DNA from: Dasypus novemcinctus
Taxonomy: Eukaryota; Chordata; Mammalia; Cingulata; Dasypodidae
NCBI RefSeq assembly: GCF_030445035.2
Contig: NC_080676.1
Coordinates: 17,770,940 to 17,834,939 of the forward strand
Length of the DNA: 64,000 bases
Direction of reading: 5' to 3'
Positions 11,278 to 22,192 of the stretch are shown piece after piece (within the stretch, counting starts at the first letter, position 1; the number at the start of each line of letters is the position of its first letter). Below the pieces are notes generated by a model, which was not told the origin of the DNA, did not search any database, and saw nothing but the letters and a program-made list of their open reading frames with translations. The translations under genes and the position numbers were made by a program.

Positions 11278-11670
11278 GGGAAGCAGACTTGGCTCAATGG
11301 ATAGGGCATCCGCCTACCACATGGGAGGTACGCGGTTCAAACCCTGGGCATCCTTGACCTGTGTGATGAGCTGGCCCATGCGCAGTGCTGATGTGCGCAA
11401 GGAGTACCATGTGCAAGGAGTACACCCTGTAAGGAGAGCCGCCCAGCACAAAAGAAAGTGCAGCCTGCCCAGGAATGGCACAGCACACACGAAGAGCTGA
11501 CACAACAAGATGATGCAACAAAAGGAAACACAGATTCCCGGTGCTACTGATAAGGATAGAAGCAGTCACAGAAGAACACATAGTGAATGGATTCAGAGAG
11601 CAGTAACAGGGGTGGGGAGGAGGGAAAGGGAGAGAAATAAAAAATAAAAAAATAATAAATCTTTAAAAAA
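11278..11670 (+). mobile_element. DAS-type SINE with 9-bp target duplication
   Basis: The best preserved tRNA-like head in the window: A box around TTGGCTCAATGGATAGGG, B box GGTTCAAACCC near 11,334-11,344. The same body and AAATAAA-rich tail as the other long copies follow. AAGATATCA occurs directly before (11,269-11,277) and after (11,671-11,679) as an exact target duplication. Antisense open frames across it are shadows of the SINE. Confidence 0.92.
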
Positions 11671-11679
11671 AAGATATCA

Positions 11680-12001
11680 TAAAAGGTAACTGGAAAAATT
11701 GCAAATATTGATTGAATGAGCAAAACATATTCCGCATATTCGAGAAAATTTTGATACAAAAGTGTTAAACACTGAGACAAACCCTGAAATCTAAGACTGT
11801 GAAATAAGCAGTTAGAAAAAGAATGCAATCCTCCCTGAGAGAGGGTTGGTAGGTTTGTGTCCTGCATCTCTATAGCAACACTCAAGGCTACAAGACCGTT
11901 GAGTAAAGACAGAAAATAAGTGGGAGATTATCAATACTTTTATAACCAAGCAGGATGCTTTTTAAGTTTTAAAGTAAAAGCCTATAATTTTTAATATGTA
12001 T
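11680..12001. other. Spacer, nothing recognised
   Basis: About 320 bp of AT-rich sequence between a SINE and a MaLR LTR. No feature could be supported. Confidence 0.45.
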
Positions 12002-12437
12002 TGTTAGGGATTGAACCATATACCCCCCAAAAGACATGTTTAAATTATAATGTTTGTTCCCTTGGGTGTGAATCCATTTGTAAAGAAAGTATTTTGAAGA
12101 TGTTCTTTTTAGTTAAATTGTGGCTGAATTGGTTCAGAGTGGGCCTTAATCCATATTAGTGGCAGTCTTATAAAGGGTGGAAACTTGGATACAGTCAGTC
12201 AGAGGAAACCCACAGGAGAACAGGACATCACCATGTGCAGAGGCAGAGATGCAAGTTAGGGAACTCCCAGGATTGTGATAACTCCTCATCAGAACACTAC
12301 ACTCTTCAAAAGAAAGATAAGCTTTGCTCATTCCTTGATTTAGGGCTGCTGCTCTCTAAAACCATTAGCCAATAAATTCTTGTTTAAGTGAACCTAATGC
12401 ATGATGTCTGTCATAGCATCTCTGGCAAACTGAGGCA
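12002..12437 (+). mobile_element. Solo MaLR/MLT1-type LTR with perfect 5-bp duplication
   Basis: It starts TGTTAGGGATTGAACCATAT and ends TCTGGCAAACTGAGGCA. Inside are the MaLR hallmarks GTGGGCCTTAATCCATAT-type middle, TCTTATAAAGGGTGG (TATA-like) and CCAATAAATTCTTGTTTAAG (polyadenylation signal near 12,371). TGTAT immediately flanks both ends (11,997-12,001 and 12,438-12,442), an exact 5-bp target duplication that fixes the borders. Confidence 0.9.
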
Positions 12438-12442
12438 TGTAT

Positions 12443-12641
12443 TAACTCAAGTAACTATTTCTCTTGAGTCCTTCTTGAAAATGACACATAGCTATATATT
12501 CTACCTAAGGAACCAATGGAGAAATAGTAATTAAAATCCATTTGTAGACACAGAGACATATATATTCACCTATGGCTAATCATGAACTAAATATATTCAA
12601 CTATTGAGATTCTTATTGCAAACTAGAATGTATTATTAGCC
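12443..12641. other. Spacer, nothing recognised
   Basis: About 200 bp of AT-rich sequence between two LTR elements. No feature could be supported. Confidence 0.4.
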
Positions 12642-12869
12642 CTGCATTAGTTTTCTAGGGCCGCCATAACAAAGCACCAAACTAGATGTTAAGTTTAAAA
12701 CCACAGAAATTAATGATCTCATATTGCTGGTCCCTGCTGCATGTCAGTCAGATATTCAGCAACAGCAGTAGTTACTTCAGCTTTGGTGAGAAGAAGCCTA
12801 GGTTATAGGATCAATGCATATGCTGTTTCCCTGTCACCATGGCTACTCCATTCATGAAGTTCAAATTTT
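12642..12869 (-). mobile_element. MLT1-type LTR, part 1 (split by provirus)
   Basis: On the plus strand it begins GCATTAGTTTTCTAGGGC, then CGCCATAACAAAGCACCA, the reverse complement of the 3' end of MLT1-type LTRs. The element breaks off at the left edge of the gamma-type provirus and continues beyond its right edge at 19,397. This fixes the provirus as the later arrival. Confidence 0.75.
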
Positions 12870-12873
12870 AGAT
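12870..12873. repeat. Provirus target duplication AGAT, left copy
   Basis: AGAT directly precedes the left LTR and is repeated at 19,393-19,396 after the right LTR. Four base pairs is the usual length for class I (gamma-type) retroviral integration. Confidence 0.75.
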
Positions 12874-13321
12874 CATTGCGGCAGAGAGAAGTCAGGTGAT
12901 TGCAGTATTGAAGGCCAGGATGTAAGAAAACTCTGAGAAGGAAGATTTATTTTGACCAGTCAGGCCCGGCAGACTCCTGTCCGAAAAAGCCAAGCCTGGA
13001 AAAGGATTTTTGGGTCCCTTTTATACAGATGATGTAGAAGTGTGGAGCCAAACAGTACTTACGCAAAAAGGACTTTCTTTGTTAGTTTCTTAGAGTTTTA
13101 AGTGTTTGTCTGAGTACCAGATAGGTTTTGAATTAACATATCCCCCACATTCCTGGTAAGCTTGAATTAACATATCCCCCACATTCCATCTGTATGTAAG
13201 TTCAACTACATTCAGTCTGCTTCCTCCCTATGGAGCCTATAGCACTTAATTGGCTTTCTGGGAACTAGGCATACCTGGATATAGAATTAGATAAGTTTGA
13301 ATTCATGCACAGGCCATATTA
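12874..13321 (-). mobile_element. 3' LTR of gamma-type provirus (448 bp)
   Basis: It matches the LTR at 18,975-19,392 with roughly 50 differences by hand count over about 415 aligned sites (about 12%). On the minus strand it has a TATA box (TATAAAAGGGACCC, near 13,017) and an AATAAA signal near 12,944. It holds a 26-bp direct duplication at 13,128-13,153 and 13,162-13,187 that the other LTR lacks, which accounts for the length difference. The minus-strand terminus is degraded: TG at the proviral inner end corresponds to CA here. A purine run, AAAGGGAGAAAG on the minus strand (13,322-13,333), adjoins it as the polypurine tract. Confidence 0.88.
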
Positions 13322-13329
13322 CTTTCTCC

Positions 13330-14479
13330 CTTTGATGCCTGCTTCAGGCTGTTAAGCCTCAGCATCACTATTGTCAGTCTCTCTGGACTGACTGGTATGT
13401 ATATAGAGCCATGAGATGGGCAGTGGTCTCTGTCTTTACTATACCTTTTATTAGGGTGCATATCCTGCTTACAATGAAAGGAAAGAGGCAAGGAAGTATA
13501 GTGCATCCTCCTAGGAGGAAGGCAATTATTCCCACCAGAAGCTTGAAATTGTCTGCTATTGACTGACAGTTTCCGAAAGGATAACTTAAATTTCAGCTAT
13601 TCCAGGTCTACACTGGAACATGAGCAATTTTTACCATTTTGTTAGTAATTTCATCGATAACTTTTCCAGTGCTGTCTAGTTCAAGACAGTAATTAGAGAG
13701 ATTGAATTTTCTGCAAACTCCCCCTTCAGCTACCAGGAGATAGTCTAGGGAGAGATGGTTTTGATAGATAGCATTTCTGAATTTAGTTTGCTGTTGGGCT
13801 ATTAAATTTAGAGCATGGGCAGGCTCATTAGTTATTATTTCTACTACAGGTTGCAAGCAGATGATTGTTTAGCACATAGATAGGGGTTTGATTACCCCAC
13901 ATGCCATCCTTTGCCCAATTTGCTGGCCCATAGTACTGGATTATATGCTCAAGGGCCATTCTTCACCTCCCCACATCATGACAGCCCTTTTTTCTCTTAT
14001 GTTTTGATATACTGGCTGGCTCAGCTCTTTCCCTTCTGCTAATGGAATGAGGAAGAAGGTGGGTTTTATTGTACTGACCATAAATATACCACACCAATTT
14101 TGGAGAAGTTCTTGGAATGTGACTTTCCCACAAATCCAGTACAGACTGGGGCAGTAAAGAGGCCCTTTGTGGTGGAGTTCCATACTGTGATTAATTTAGG
14201 GTAAGTACAATTTATGAGAATAAGGTCAGATTCATTCCACGTTCCCCAAGGCTCCATTGTATTGGAGGTGTGATTTTGGAATCTCCCCCCCTCATACATG
14301 GTAGGTTTCCAACAGATATAGAGGAGTTTAGGCATACCCTTGAAGCACAATATTTTCCTATAACAGAAATTTGCAAGCACCACATACCATCCTGGGGGAT
14401 GGCTGGGAGGCCAGTTTCTTTATATGGTTGGCTGTAATTGTATTCTCTATTTTCCCAGGGTCATTGGTCTCCCATATTA
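13330..14479 (-). pseudogene. Decayed gamma-type env (SU end and TM)
   Basis: Minus-strand frames at 13,941-14,183, 13,608-13,856 and 13,303-13,506 carry, in order, the end of a surface subunit, an R-E-K-R furin-type cleavage tetrapeptide (codons at 13,986-13,997), and a transmembrane subunit. The latter has an LDYLL...EGGVC segment of the immunosuppressive-domain/CX6-7C type. A hydrophobic run near 13,510-13,560 is the likely anchor. Frames shift between the pieces and stops are present. Most of SU is absent, because the reading passes from integrase into env near 14,480. It can make no functional envelope. The TM type is that of class I ERV envelopes; the precise group is not determined. 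Confidence 0.75.
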
Positions 14480-17123
14480 GTACCTCCACATACATAGATG
14501 GGTTTTTCCCAAGTGTGTTTTTTCATGGTAGTCCTGAACTACAGTTGCAGCTAACAGTCGAGGCACAATTATTCTATGATCAGGCAATGTCCACCAGCCA
14601 TTTTCTCCTCATGTCTAGCTCTCAGAGAGGATCCTCTCTCTCTCGGCTCGAGTCTACTGCCGTTCTCAGTGATTCAGATGCTGCAGGCCGAGAACAGGCA
14701 GCGCATACTCAAGTTTCTGATAATTAAGAGTTTGGGGAATGAGAGCAGTGGCCAGGTCCTCAAATAGTGATCCCTTCCATGCTACTCTTTTTGCTTCAGT
14801 GTCTGTCCTCTGATTTCCTTGAGTGGCAGGGCTGTGGCTTGTCTGGTATCCCTTGCAGTGCATCATGGCCACTTTGATGGGCTCCCAAACTGCTTCTAGT
14901 AGTTCCAGAATCTGTGTGCCATATTTAATGTCCCTTCCTCCCAAGTTAAGGAGTCCTTTTTGTTTGTATAAGGCTCCATGTGTGTGAAAGGTAAGGAAGG
15001 AATATTTGAAATCTGTGTAGATGTTAACCTTGGCCCCAGCCACAAGTTGTGGGGCTCAGATGAGGGCAATGAGTTTGGTTTCTGTGTGTGATGTGTTATC
15101 CAGGAGGTGCTAGGCCTCCACTGTGGTTTCGGAGGTCACCACAGCATATCCTGCTTGCTAGTCACTGCCCTGAACAAAGTTACTCCTATCTGTGAAGAAC
15201 TCCATGTCAGGATTTGGTAGTGGCTGGTCTTGGAGGTCTGACCTGCTGGAATACACCTCTTGCAATGTCTTCAGGCAGTTATGGGTTGGAATCCCCAGCT
15301 CCATGGGTAGCAGGGTAGCAGGATTCAGGGATTTTTACAAGTTCCAGGTGGATGGGTAGATTTTCACATAATAGGGTTTGATATTTAACCAGGTGGTTGT
15401 TAGTAAGCCAGTGTGTTCCTTTGGTTTCTAAGATTGTGACTACAGCTTGCAGAAACCAAACAATTATAGGCTGCCCAAGAATTAATTTTATGACTTCTAG
15501 TGTTAGCATTGCTGCAGCTGCTACAGCTTGCAGGTATGAGGGCTATCCCTCGGAAACAGTGTCCAGTTGTTTGAATAGATAGGCTACAGATCTTTGCCAG
15601 GAACCCAGTGAGTACTCCTACTGCGATGCCTTGACAATTATGGACAGAGACAGAATGGTTTACTGAGATCTGGAAGCCTGAGCCTTGGTGCTTTTATCAG
15701 AGCCTGCTTGAGAACAGTGAAAGCGTCTTTCTGTGGACTTTCCCAGGGGAGGGAATCATGATCTCCCCCCTTTGTGGCTTCATACAAAGGTCACATGAGG
15801 ATCCCAAAATTGGGGATCCAAATGTGGCAGAATCCAGCTGCTCCAAGGAATTCTCGCAACTTTCAGCTAGTGCTTGGCTCAGGGAAACTACAGATTACTT
15901 CTTTTCTTTCAGGTTCTAATTCATGGAGCCACTGTGCTGTTTTATAACCTAGATATTTGACTTGAGGTATTCAGATTTGGGCTTTCCTTTTGGACACTTG
16001 ATAACCATTTTGTTGGAGATGTTTTAAGAGGGCACAGGCTCCACTCCCACTGTCTTGGTAGATGGGACTTCTGAGGATGAGGTCATCTACATATTGAATA
16101 AGAAAACATTTATGGATTTCTGGTTTAAAGGGTTTGAGATAACTGGCCAGGACTTGTCCAAAAATAGTGGGTGCATTTTTGAATCCCTGAGGAAGCCGTG
16201 TCTAGGTTAGACTATTGCTTTTCACCAGAGCTTGGATTGTCCATGTAAAGGTGAAAATCGGTGGACTCTGGGGTGCTATCCAAATGCAGAAGAAGACATC
16301 TTAAGATCCAGGAATGAAAAGCAGATTGCTGATAAGGTATCAAGCTGAGGAGAGTGTAAGTGTTGGGGACCAACAGGTGTAGGGTCACTATTGCTGAGTT
16401 GACTGCTTTCAAATCCTGGACCGAGCAGTAATCTCCATCAGCCTTTTTAACTGGAAAGAGTGGGGTAGTCCATGGAGACTGACATGGCTTTAGTATATCT
16501 TTATTCAGCAATCTCTGAATATGTAGTCGGACTTTTTCTTGTACTTCACATGAAACTGGATATTGCTTTATGCTCACTGGGCTGTCTGTGGGCTTTATAT
16601 CAACAATAATTGGAGGAATGATGTGTGCCATCCCCATTGGGTTGCCCTCTGCCAGTACTTTGGGTACATCTTCGAAGGGGAGCTGTGCAGTCTAGATTGA
16701 CCAGCTTTGCTGAGGCAGAAGAGTCTCCATTCCTCCTGCAGAGGGAGAGTTAGTACTATTTTTGGCAGTTTGGTGGTCCCAATGTTAATGTGGACTGCCC
16801 TGTGCCATCAAAGGTAATCTGAGCTTGTAGTTTGGACAGCAGGTCCCAACCCAGGAGGGGAACTGGGCATTCTAGGAGATACAGGAACTCATGAGTGACT
16901 TCTTTACCCCCAGTGTTACAGGTCCTGGCTTGGGGGTAGGGCCACTGGGTGCTTTTACCAGTTGTCCCTACGATAGTGGCTTGTCTTTTGATAATGGCCT
17001 GACTGGCCTGGTCATTACAGAGTGTTGAGCTCCAGTGTTGACCATCATATGTATAGTGAGGCCTCCAATTTGGACTCTGACCATAGGCTCCATGAGGCCA
17101 AGAGAATAGGAGCTCAGTCTGTC
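14480..17123 (-). pseudogene. Decayed gamma-type pro-pol, integrase core deleted
   Basis: It follows gag in the same frame after a single TAG (17,124-17,126), as in gammaretroviral read-through organisation. Protease comes first, but its active-site triad reads N-T-G at about 17,033-17,041, with Asn in place of the catalytic Asp. Reverse transcriptase starts within 16,212-16,637 and shifts frame near 16,330. The Y-V-D-D catalytic motif is intact at 16,082-16,093. A connection domain lies at 15,279-15,509 and RNase H at about 14,666-15,230 (catalytic Asp, Glu and a C-terminal H/D region recognisable). Integrase keeps only its N-terminal zinc-binding part (WW, then HxxxH, about 14,500-14,610); the D,D-35-E core is missing. 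Many stops. Not functional. Confidence 0.88.
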
Positions 17124-18905
17124 CTAATAATCCTCATCAGAGCCCTCTATTCCCACAAGTCCCATGAGTTGATTTGTAGATTTTCCTTCTGAATTTTTGC
17201 AAACCCAGGGTTTAGTTTGCAATGCTCTGCTTGCTCTCCTGGCTAATGCTTTGGCCACTTTATTGGGGGCGAAGGGGTTGAGTGGCCTGTTGGGGCACTC
17301 CTGCTTCCAGTGTCCCTCCTCCTTGCAGTATGTGCACTGATTTTGTCCTAGGGGTGGGTCCCCCCTCCTTGGGGCTGGGACTTCCCAGTTTACTTTCCTC
17401 GACACAGGATTGCTTCTTTCGACTATTGCTGCTGTGAGAAAGTCTGCTTTCTTTTTCATTTTCCAGTTTTCCTCTCTCCTGGTTTCTACATTATGGTTGA
17501 TGTAAACCTTGGTGGTTACCTCCATGAGCTAGGAAATATTCATACCAGTGAGCCCATATAACTTCTGTAGCTGTCTTTAGATGTCAGCCTGTGATTGAGC
17601 AATGAATGTTGCATTGACCATTGCTTGGCTTTCAGGAGCTTCTGGGTTAAAGGGCATGTATACACAAAATGCCTCACACAGTCTCTCATCGAATTGGGCC
17701 AAACTTTCATCAAGTGTCTGTAGGACTTGGGTGGTCTTTGCCATGTTTACTGCTTTTTGGCTCCCTTCAACTAAGGCCCTATGGAAAGTTTCTAGTTGGT
17801 TGAGCCTGGTCATGTCATTGGGATCCCATTGGGGATCCTTGTCTAGGAACTGTGTGTGGGCATATTGGTCACTGTCCAGGGTTCCCTCAGATGGATGCTC
17901 TTTGAGCCAGGTTAGAGCCCTTTGTGTGACTTGTGTTCTCTCCTTGAAGTTGAGTAACATCATGAGGAGTTGATTACAGTCAGCCCAGGTGGATTTGTGG
18001 GTCTGTATCTTGGACAGGAAGAGGTCTGTCATGGCCTGAACCTTCTCCAAGTATGACGGGGTGTGGCTTTTCCAGTTAAAGAGGTCGATGGTGGTGAAGG
18101 GCTGGTACATGAATGTTCAATTTTCTCTTTGAATCTGGCCAGGTGCATCATAATAAATTGGAAGTTGGGTGTCATGGAGAGGAAGCTCTAGGGAGGCCCT
18201 TCTCCCTGCTCCATGTGTCCCCAGGGCTTCCCATGGTCTGAGTTGTCATCTTTCATGGACTCCTTAATTACTGATGATTGGCACTACACTGCCAGAGGCC
18301 ATGATTGGCAAAGATAGAGGTTGTGGAGGTTAAGAGGCTGCATTGTTTGGAGAAAGGGGCTGTGGAAATGGCTAGGGGGGTGGGGGCAGCTGCTCCATGA
18401 TGCTTGAGAAAGCAGCTGTGTCAGTGGCTGCAGAAGTGCCTGCAGGGTAGCTCTGCTCAGGGTTGACGGTGGTGGAGAAGGCTGTGGAGGCGATGAAGAT
18501 GTACTGCTCAGGAAATTTGTCTCATCCCCACTCCTCAGCACTGGCATGGTAGGAGCAATCATCTAAGACAGGGGATGTCATTATCGTCTGACCCTTCTAG
18601 AATGCATGGGTTGGCACTAGATTTGGGGCTCACTTCCTCTGGACCCTTCGCACAGCACTTGTTGGGTCTGGTTCCTGGAACAGCACCCCTGGACTTTTGT
18701 ATCAGGCAAATCCTGCCTTCTTTAGTCATACATTTATTTAACCAGGGTGAACTTTGACTCACAGCATCCTGCCAGGTATTGATGTAGGGGAACTGGTCAG
18801 GATGCCCTGGTTTTACAGTTACCATGTCATGGTCTTTATGGATGATCCAGGGGTCAAAGGTGTTCTCCTGGAGCAGCCCACAACAAAAGTCTGCCATTCT
18901 AATTC
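17124..18905 (-). pseudogene. Decayed gamma-type gag (MA, p12-like, CA, NC)
   Basis: In order on the minus strand: a matrix-like piece (18,559-18,897) with a P-G-H-P-D-Q-x-P-Y-I phrase; a proline/serine-rich p12-like piece (18,284-18,562) in another frame; capsid (17,577-18,110) with the major homology region near its end (LCEAF...PFNPEAPE); and nucleocapsid (17,124-17,525) with one CCHC zinc knuckle (C-x2-C-x4-H-x4-C near 17,310-17,345), as expected for gammaretroviruses. It ends in TAG directly before pro. Only about 50 bp separate the primer site from recognisable matrix sequence, so leader and matrix start are deleted. At least two frameshifts. Confidence 0.88.
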
Positions 18906-18952
18906 ACAAAGTACTGTAATCAACACTTTGCCACCTCTGACCTTCTCAGTGA

Positions 18953-18970
18953 ATCCCGAATGAGTCCCCA
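18953..18970 (-). promoter_or_regulatory. Primer-binding site, tRNA-Pro-like
   Basis: On the minus strand TGGGGACTCATTCGGGAT lies four bases inside the 5' LTR. It differs from an exact tRNA-Pro 3' end complement at three positions, all of which would be C-to-T or G-to-A transitions. Placement next to the LTR end is as required to prime minus-strand DNA synthesis. Confidence 0.8.
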
Positions 18971-18974
18971 GAGA

Positions 18975-19392
18975 TGTTGCAGCAGAGAGAAGTTGGGGGA
19001 TCATGGTATTGAAGGCCAGGATGTGAGAAAATTCTGAGAAGGAAGATTTATTTCAACCGGCCAGGCCTGGCAGACTCCTATCCAAAAAAGCTGAGCCCGG
19101 AATAGGATTTTTGGGTCCCTTTTATACAGAGGATGTAGGAGTAGTGAGTCAAATGGTGCTCTTATGCAAAAAGGACTTTCTTTATTAGTTTCTTAGAGTT
19201 TTAAGAGTTTGTCTGAGTACCAGATAAGTTTTGAATTAACATATCCCCCACATTCCGTCTGGGTGTAAGTTCGACTACAAATTCAATCTGCATCCTCCCT
19301 ATAGAGCCTATATCACTGAATTAGCTTTCTGGGAACTAGGCATACTTGGATATTGACTAAGATAAGTTTGAATTCATGCACAGGCCATATTA
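18975..19392 (-). mobile_element. 5' LTR of gamma-type provirus (418 bp)
   Basis: The plus strand begins TGTTGCAGCAGAGAGAAG and ends CAGGCCATATTA. On the minus strand a TATA box (TATAAAAGGGACCC, about 19,110-19,123) and AATAAA (about 19,043-19,048) mark promoter and polyadenylation signal. The transcript would run leftwards through gag, pol and env. It lacks the 34-bp U3 duplication seen in the other LTR. AGAT follows at 19,393-19,396 as target duplication. Confidence 0.88.
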
Positions 19393-19396
19393 AGAT

Positions 19397-19705
19397 GTCC
19401 ATAAGTCCATACTCCTAATGAAGTCTTAAGAGAAGAATCCTTTGCCTCTTTCAGCTTCTGGTTGTGACAATATAACTCCATTCTTTGCCTACCTCTATCT
19501 TCACATAGCTTTCTTCTCTGTGTGATTCAGTACCCTTTCCTCATCTAATAAGTATACCAGTCATTGGATTTAGGGCTCACCCCAAATCCAGGATGATTTC
19601 CTCTCTAGATGTTTAAGTTATTACATCCGTAAAAACCATATTTCCAAATAAGATCACATACTGTGGCTCTAGGTGGAGGAAGGGAGTATCATTCAAACTA
19701 CAAGT
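19397..19705 (-). mobile_element. MLT1-type LTR, part 2
   Basis: The older LTR resumes here with CTCTTTCAGCTTCTGGTTGTG, a CACATAGC/TTCTCTGTGTG phrase and AAATAAGATCACATACTGTG near 19,645, the reverse complement of the 5' half of MLT1-type LTRs. Together with 12,642-12,869 it reconstitutes a single LTR split by the provirus. Confidence 0.75.
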
Positions 19706-22080
19706 CCCAAAGTGATTTTTTAAAAAATAGTGGGTCTTATAGCTAAGGCTGGATGTGAAAAATTCAGTCTCAGGCCCCACTGGGTGGTAAGATGGGGACA
19801 TAAAGTCCCTTATCAGGTCATCTACTGGAGCAACTTTTTTTTCTTTCCAATGCTTTCTATAAAAGTTCTGAAATCCACTATGATTTAACTGAGCTAGGTC
19901 ATTTGTCTTCTCTGAACCATTACTGTGATGAAAAGGATACAAATCAGTTTTTGAGTAAGCTTATATTGCATACCCTTCCTGGAATGGGGTGGGGTGGGGT
20001 GGTAGAACCCTGTCTGGATCTCTGAAGAAAGAGTAGGAGAAAGAAAAATCTCCATACCAATATTACCACTGTTGCCAAAACTGGCACTGAAAGCAGTAGA
20101 GGCAAAGGACAAATGACTCCTACAGGTGGTCATAGAGCTGACCTACGGACAAATAACCCAGGGCCTGAATGCCCTCAGCACATGCTTCCTCCACTGGAGC
20201 TTCTCTGCAAGGGTTTTTTTTTTTTTTCCTCTACAAGGGTTTAAATATGACAAATAGCTCAATTCCCTCCCTTCTAGCGAAAAAAAGGAGATGCCCGATA
20301 CTATCTTAAATTTTTTAAAACTTAAAAGAAATGCATTGCCTTTTCTACAATAAATGAAAAGTGAATATTTAATTGCATTTCTAAACCAACAAATAAATAT
20401 TGGCTGCAGTAGTTACAGGATGATCATAAGAAACAAATGCCCAAATCCAATTACTGTGCCATTAAACACTTGTCACACAAGGCAACGATAATAATTACAA
20501 CTTATTGTCCTAGAGGAAATACTAAAACCAAGAGGCAATCAAAATATGCCAATATATTTTAGAGAAAATCTGCCATATTAATTTCTCTATAATGGCAAAT
20601 ACATGACCCAAAAGAAGTCAGAAAAAGTAATAGAAACCTTCAAGTAATGCATTGTACTATTCACACCACCTTTTAAAGCTGATGTGTGTTTTCCCAAACC
20701 ATTTCTAATCCTGAGTTTATGGAACTCTTTTCCCTATCCTTTCTTTATCTTTCCAAGTGCATGAAAGTATCCCCTGCAAATAGATTTTAATTGCACTTAG
20801 TAGCAAATTAATCCTTCCCTCTAGATATTCACATTGCTTCATCAAACCAGAAAACAATTCAAACCTAGCCTGCATCTGACTGGAAGCCACATTTAAAAAA
20901 CTTATTTCAAAGAGCAGAAAGGCCTCCAATAGGTGAGAGTAACTAAGGTAATTTAAATATGGTTGAATACAGGAACAAATTCCCAGGCTCTGTTACTCTC
21001 TTTGTTGAAACCCATTCTTTTGGAAAATCGTTTTCTTTAGCCATTGGACAACAAAATGCATTGTCAAGAAATTTTATAGCAATAATTATAAAAGATGTCC
21101 ATTTGAACCCATTGAGGTCTCACTGATTTTATAACACCCAGCAGACCTCCCTGCAGGAGAACACTATATTTATGTGAGCAATATATGCGAGAATTGAGAT
21201 CGTAAAATTAAATGACCACATAGAACTGTCATTTATATGATGAGCGCCTACATATGTGAAGGCTGGTTTATTTTGCAGCGTCGGGGTGCATTAAATGGTC
21301 TACTCTCAGTGAACGTTTTTAATCACGCATTTCTTCACTCTTTCTGCAATATTACACTTGAAGGACTGGTAAGCAGTTTGCTATGAAATGCTAAATGGTT
21401 ACTGGCACTGCTATTCTGACAGAAGAGCTCACTAAAATAGAAGTACAGTACATATTGTATGCAATTGTTTTATGAGAGACATTATGGTTACTAGAATAAC
21501 ATTTCACCATTACCAACTGCTGAGAGAAAAGTCATTAAGATATTTGGCAAGCCAGTGCAATTTTTCAACAGAGCTATAGTACAAGACCTTAGGATAGCTT
21601 CCATAGAAGGAGGCTGGCTGTTGCACAAGAAAAAAATAACTCTCAAGTCTTCTATGTTGTTTTATTTATAGCAGTTTATTTTCAGAGTCCAATAAGGACA
21701 TTACAGCATGTCAGAAGTGTCAGGAAAATAATAGGGAATCCTTGTATAATAGGGAATACAAAAGTACATCATGTGTATGTGTGTGATTATATATGTGCAT
21801 ATGTGTAAAAGATTAACCTCTTGTGATAAATCTTATGGTATCACAATGTGTCAAAAGTCACCTTTTCCAAAGGATCTGTCTGTTCAGAGATTAACTTCTA
21901 TCCTTTTTTTTTTTTTTTCAATGAAAGGGCATTCATGGATGGAAGATGAGGTTAAGGGTCTCTGAGATCACTTGATTCAAATTAAGGAGAAAAAATAAAC
22001 AGCCTACTGTTAACATTTAGTATTTCCTGCCATGGTTATTGGTGGTAAAGAAGTGATGGTAACAGTTTAACAAATGTTTT
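19706..22080. other. Gene-free, largely unique sequence
   Basis: A GGGGT-rich run sits at 19,986-20,003 and a T-run at 20,216-20,228. The interval 20,290-21,650 contains no repeat that I can recognise and keeps several CpGs in an otherwise CpG-poor window (around 21,243-21,326). This makes it the best candidate in the window for a conserved non-coding element. No coding frame above 100 codons with any motif is present. Confidence 0.5.
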
Positions 22081-22084
22081 GGAA

Positions 22085-22192
22085 ATATATGTGTGTGTAT
22101 GTATGTGCATATATACAAATATATATGCATATCTATATAAATACATATATGTGTATGTGTGTGTATATATATATAATATATATATATAATCT
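22085..22192. repeat. Microsatellite (TG/TA-rich)
   Basis: Alternating purine-pyrimidine repeat of mixed TG, TA and CATA units, with a pure AT core around 22,165-22,190. The antisense open frame over it (22,036-22,242) encodes a Tyr/His/Thr low-complexity string and is an artefact of the repeat. Confidence 0.85.

Noticed and set aside
14371..14727. Plus-strand frame of 118 codons
   Set aside because: Shadow of the minus-strand provirus pol-env junction.
17602..17973. Plus-strand frame of 123 codons
   Set aside because: Shadow of the provirus capsid region, which reads clearly on the minus strand.
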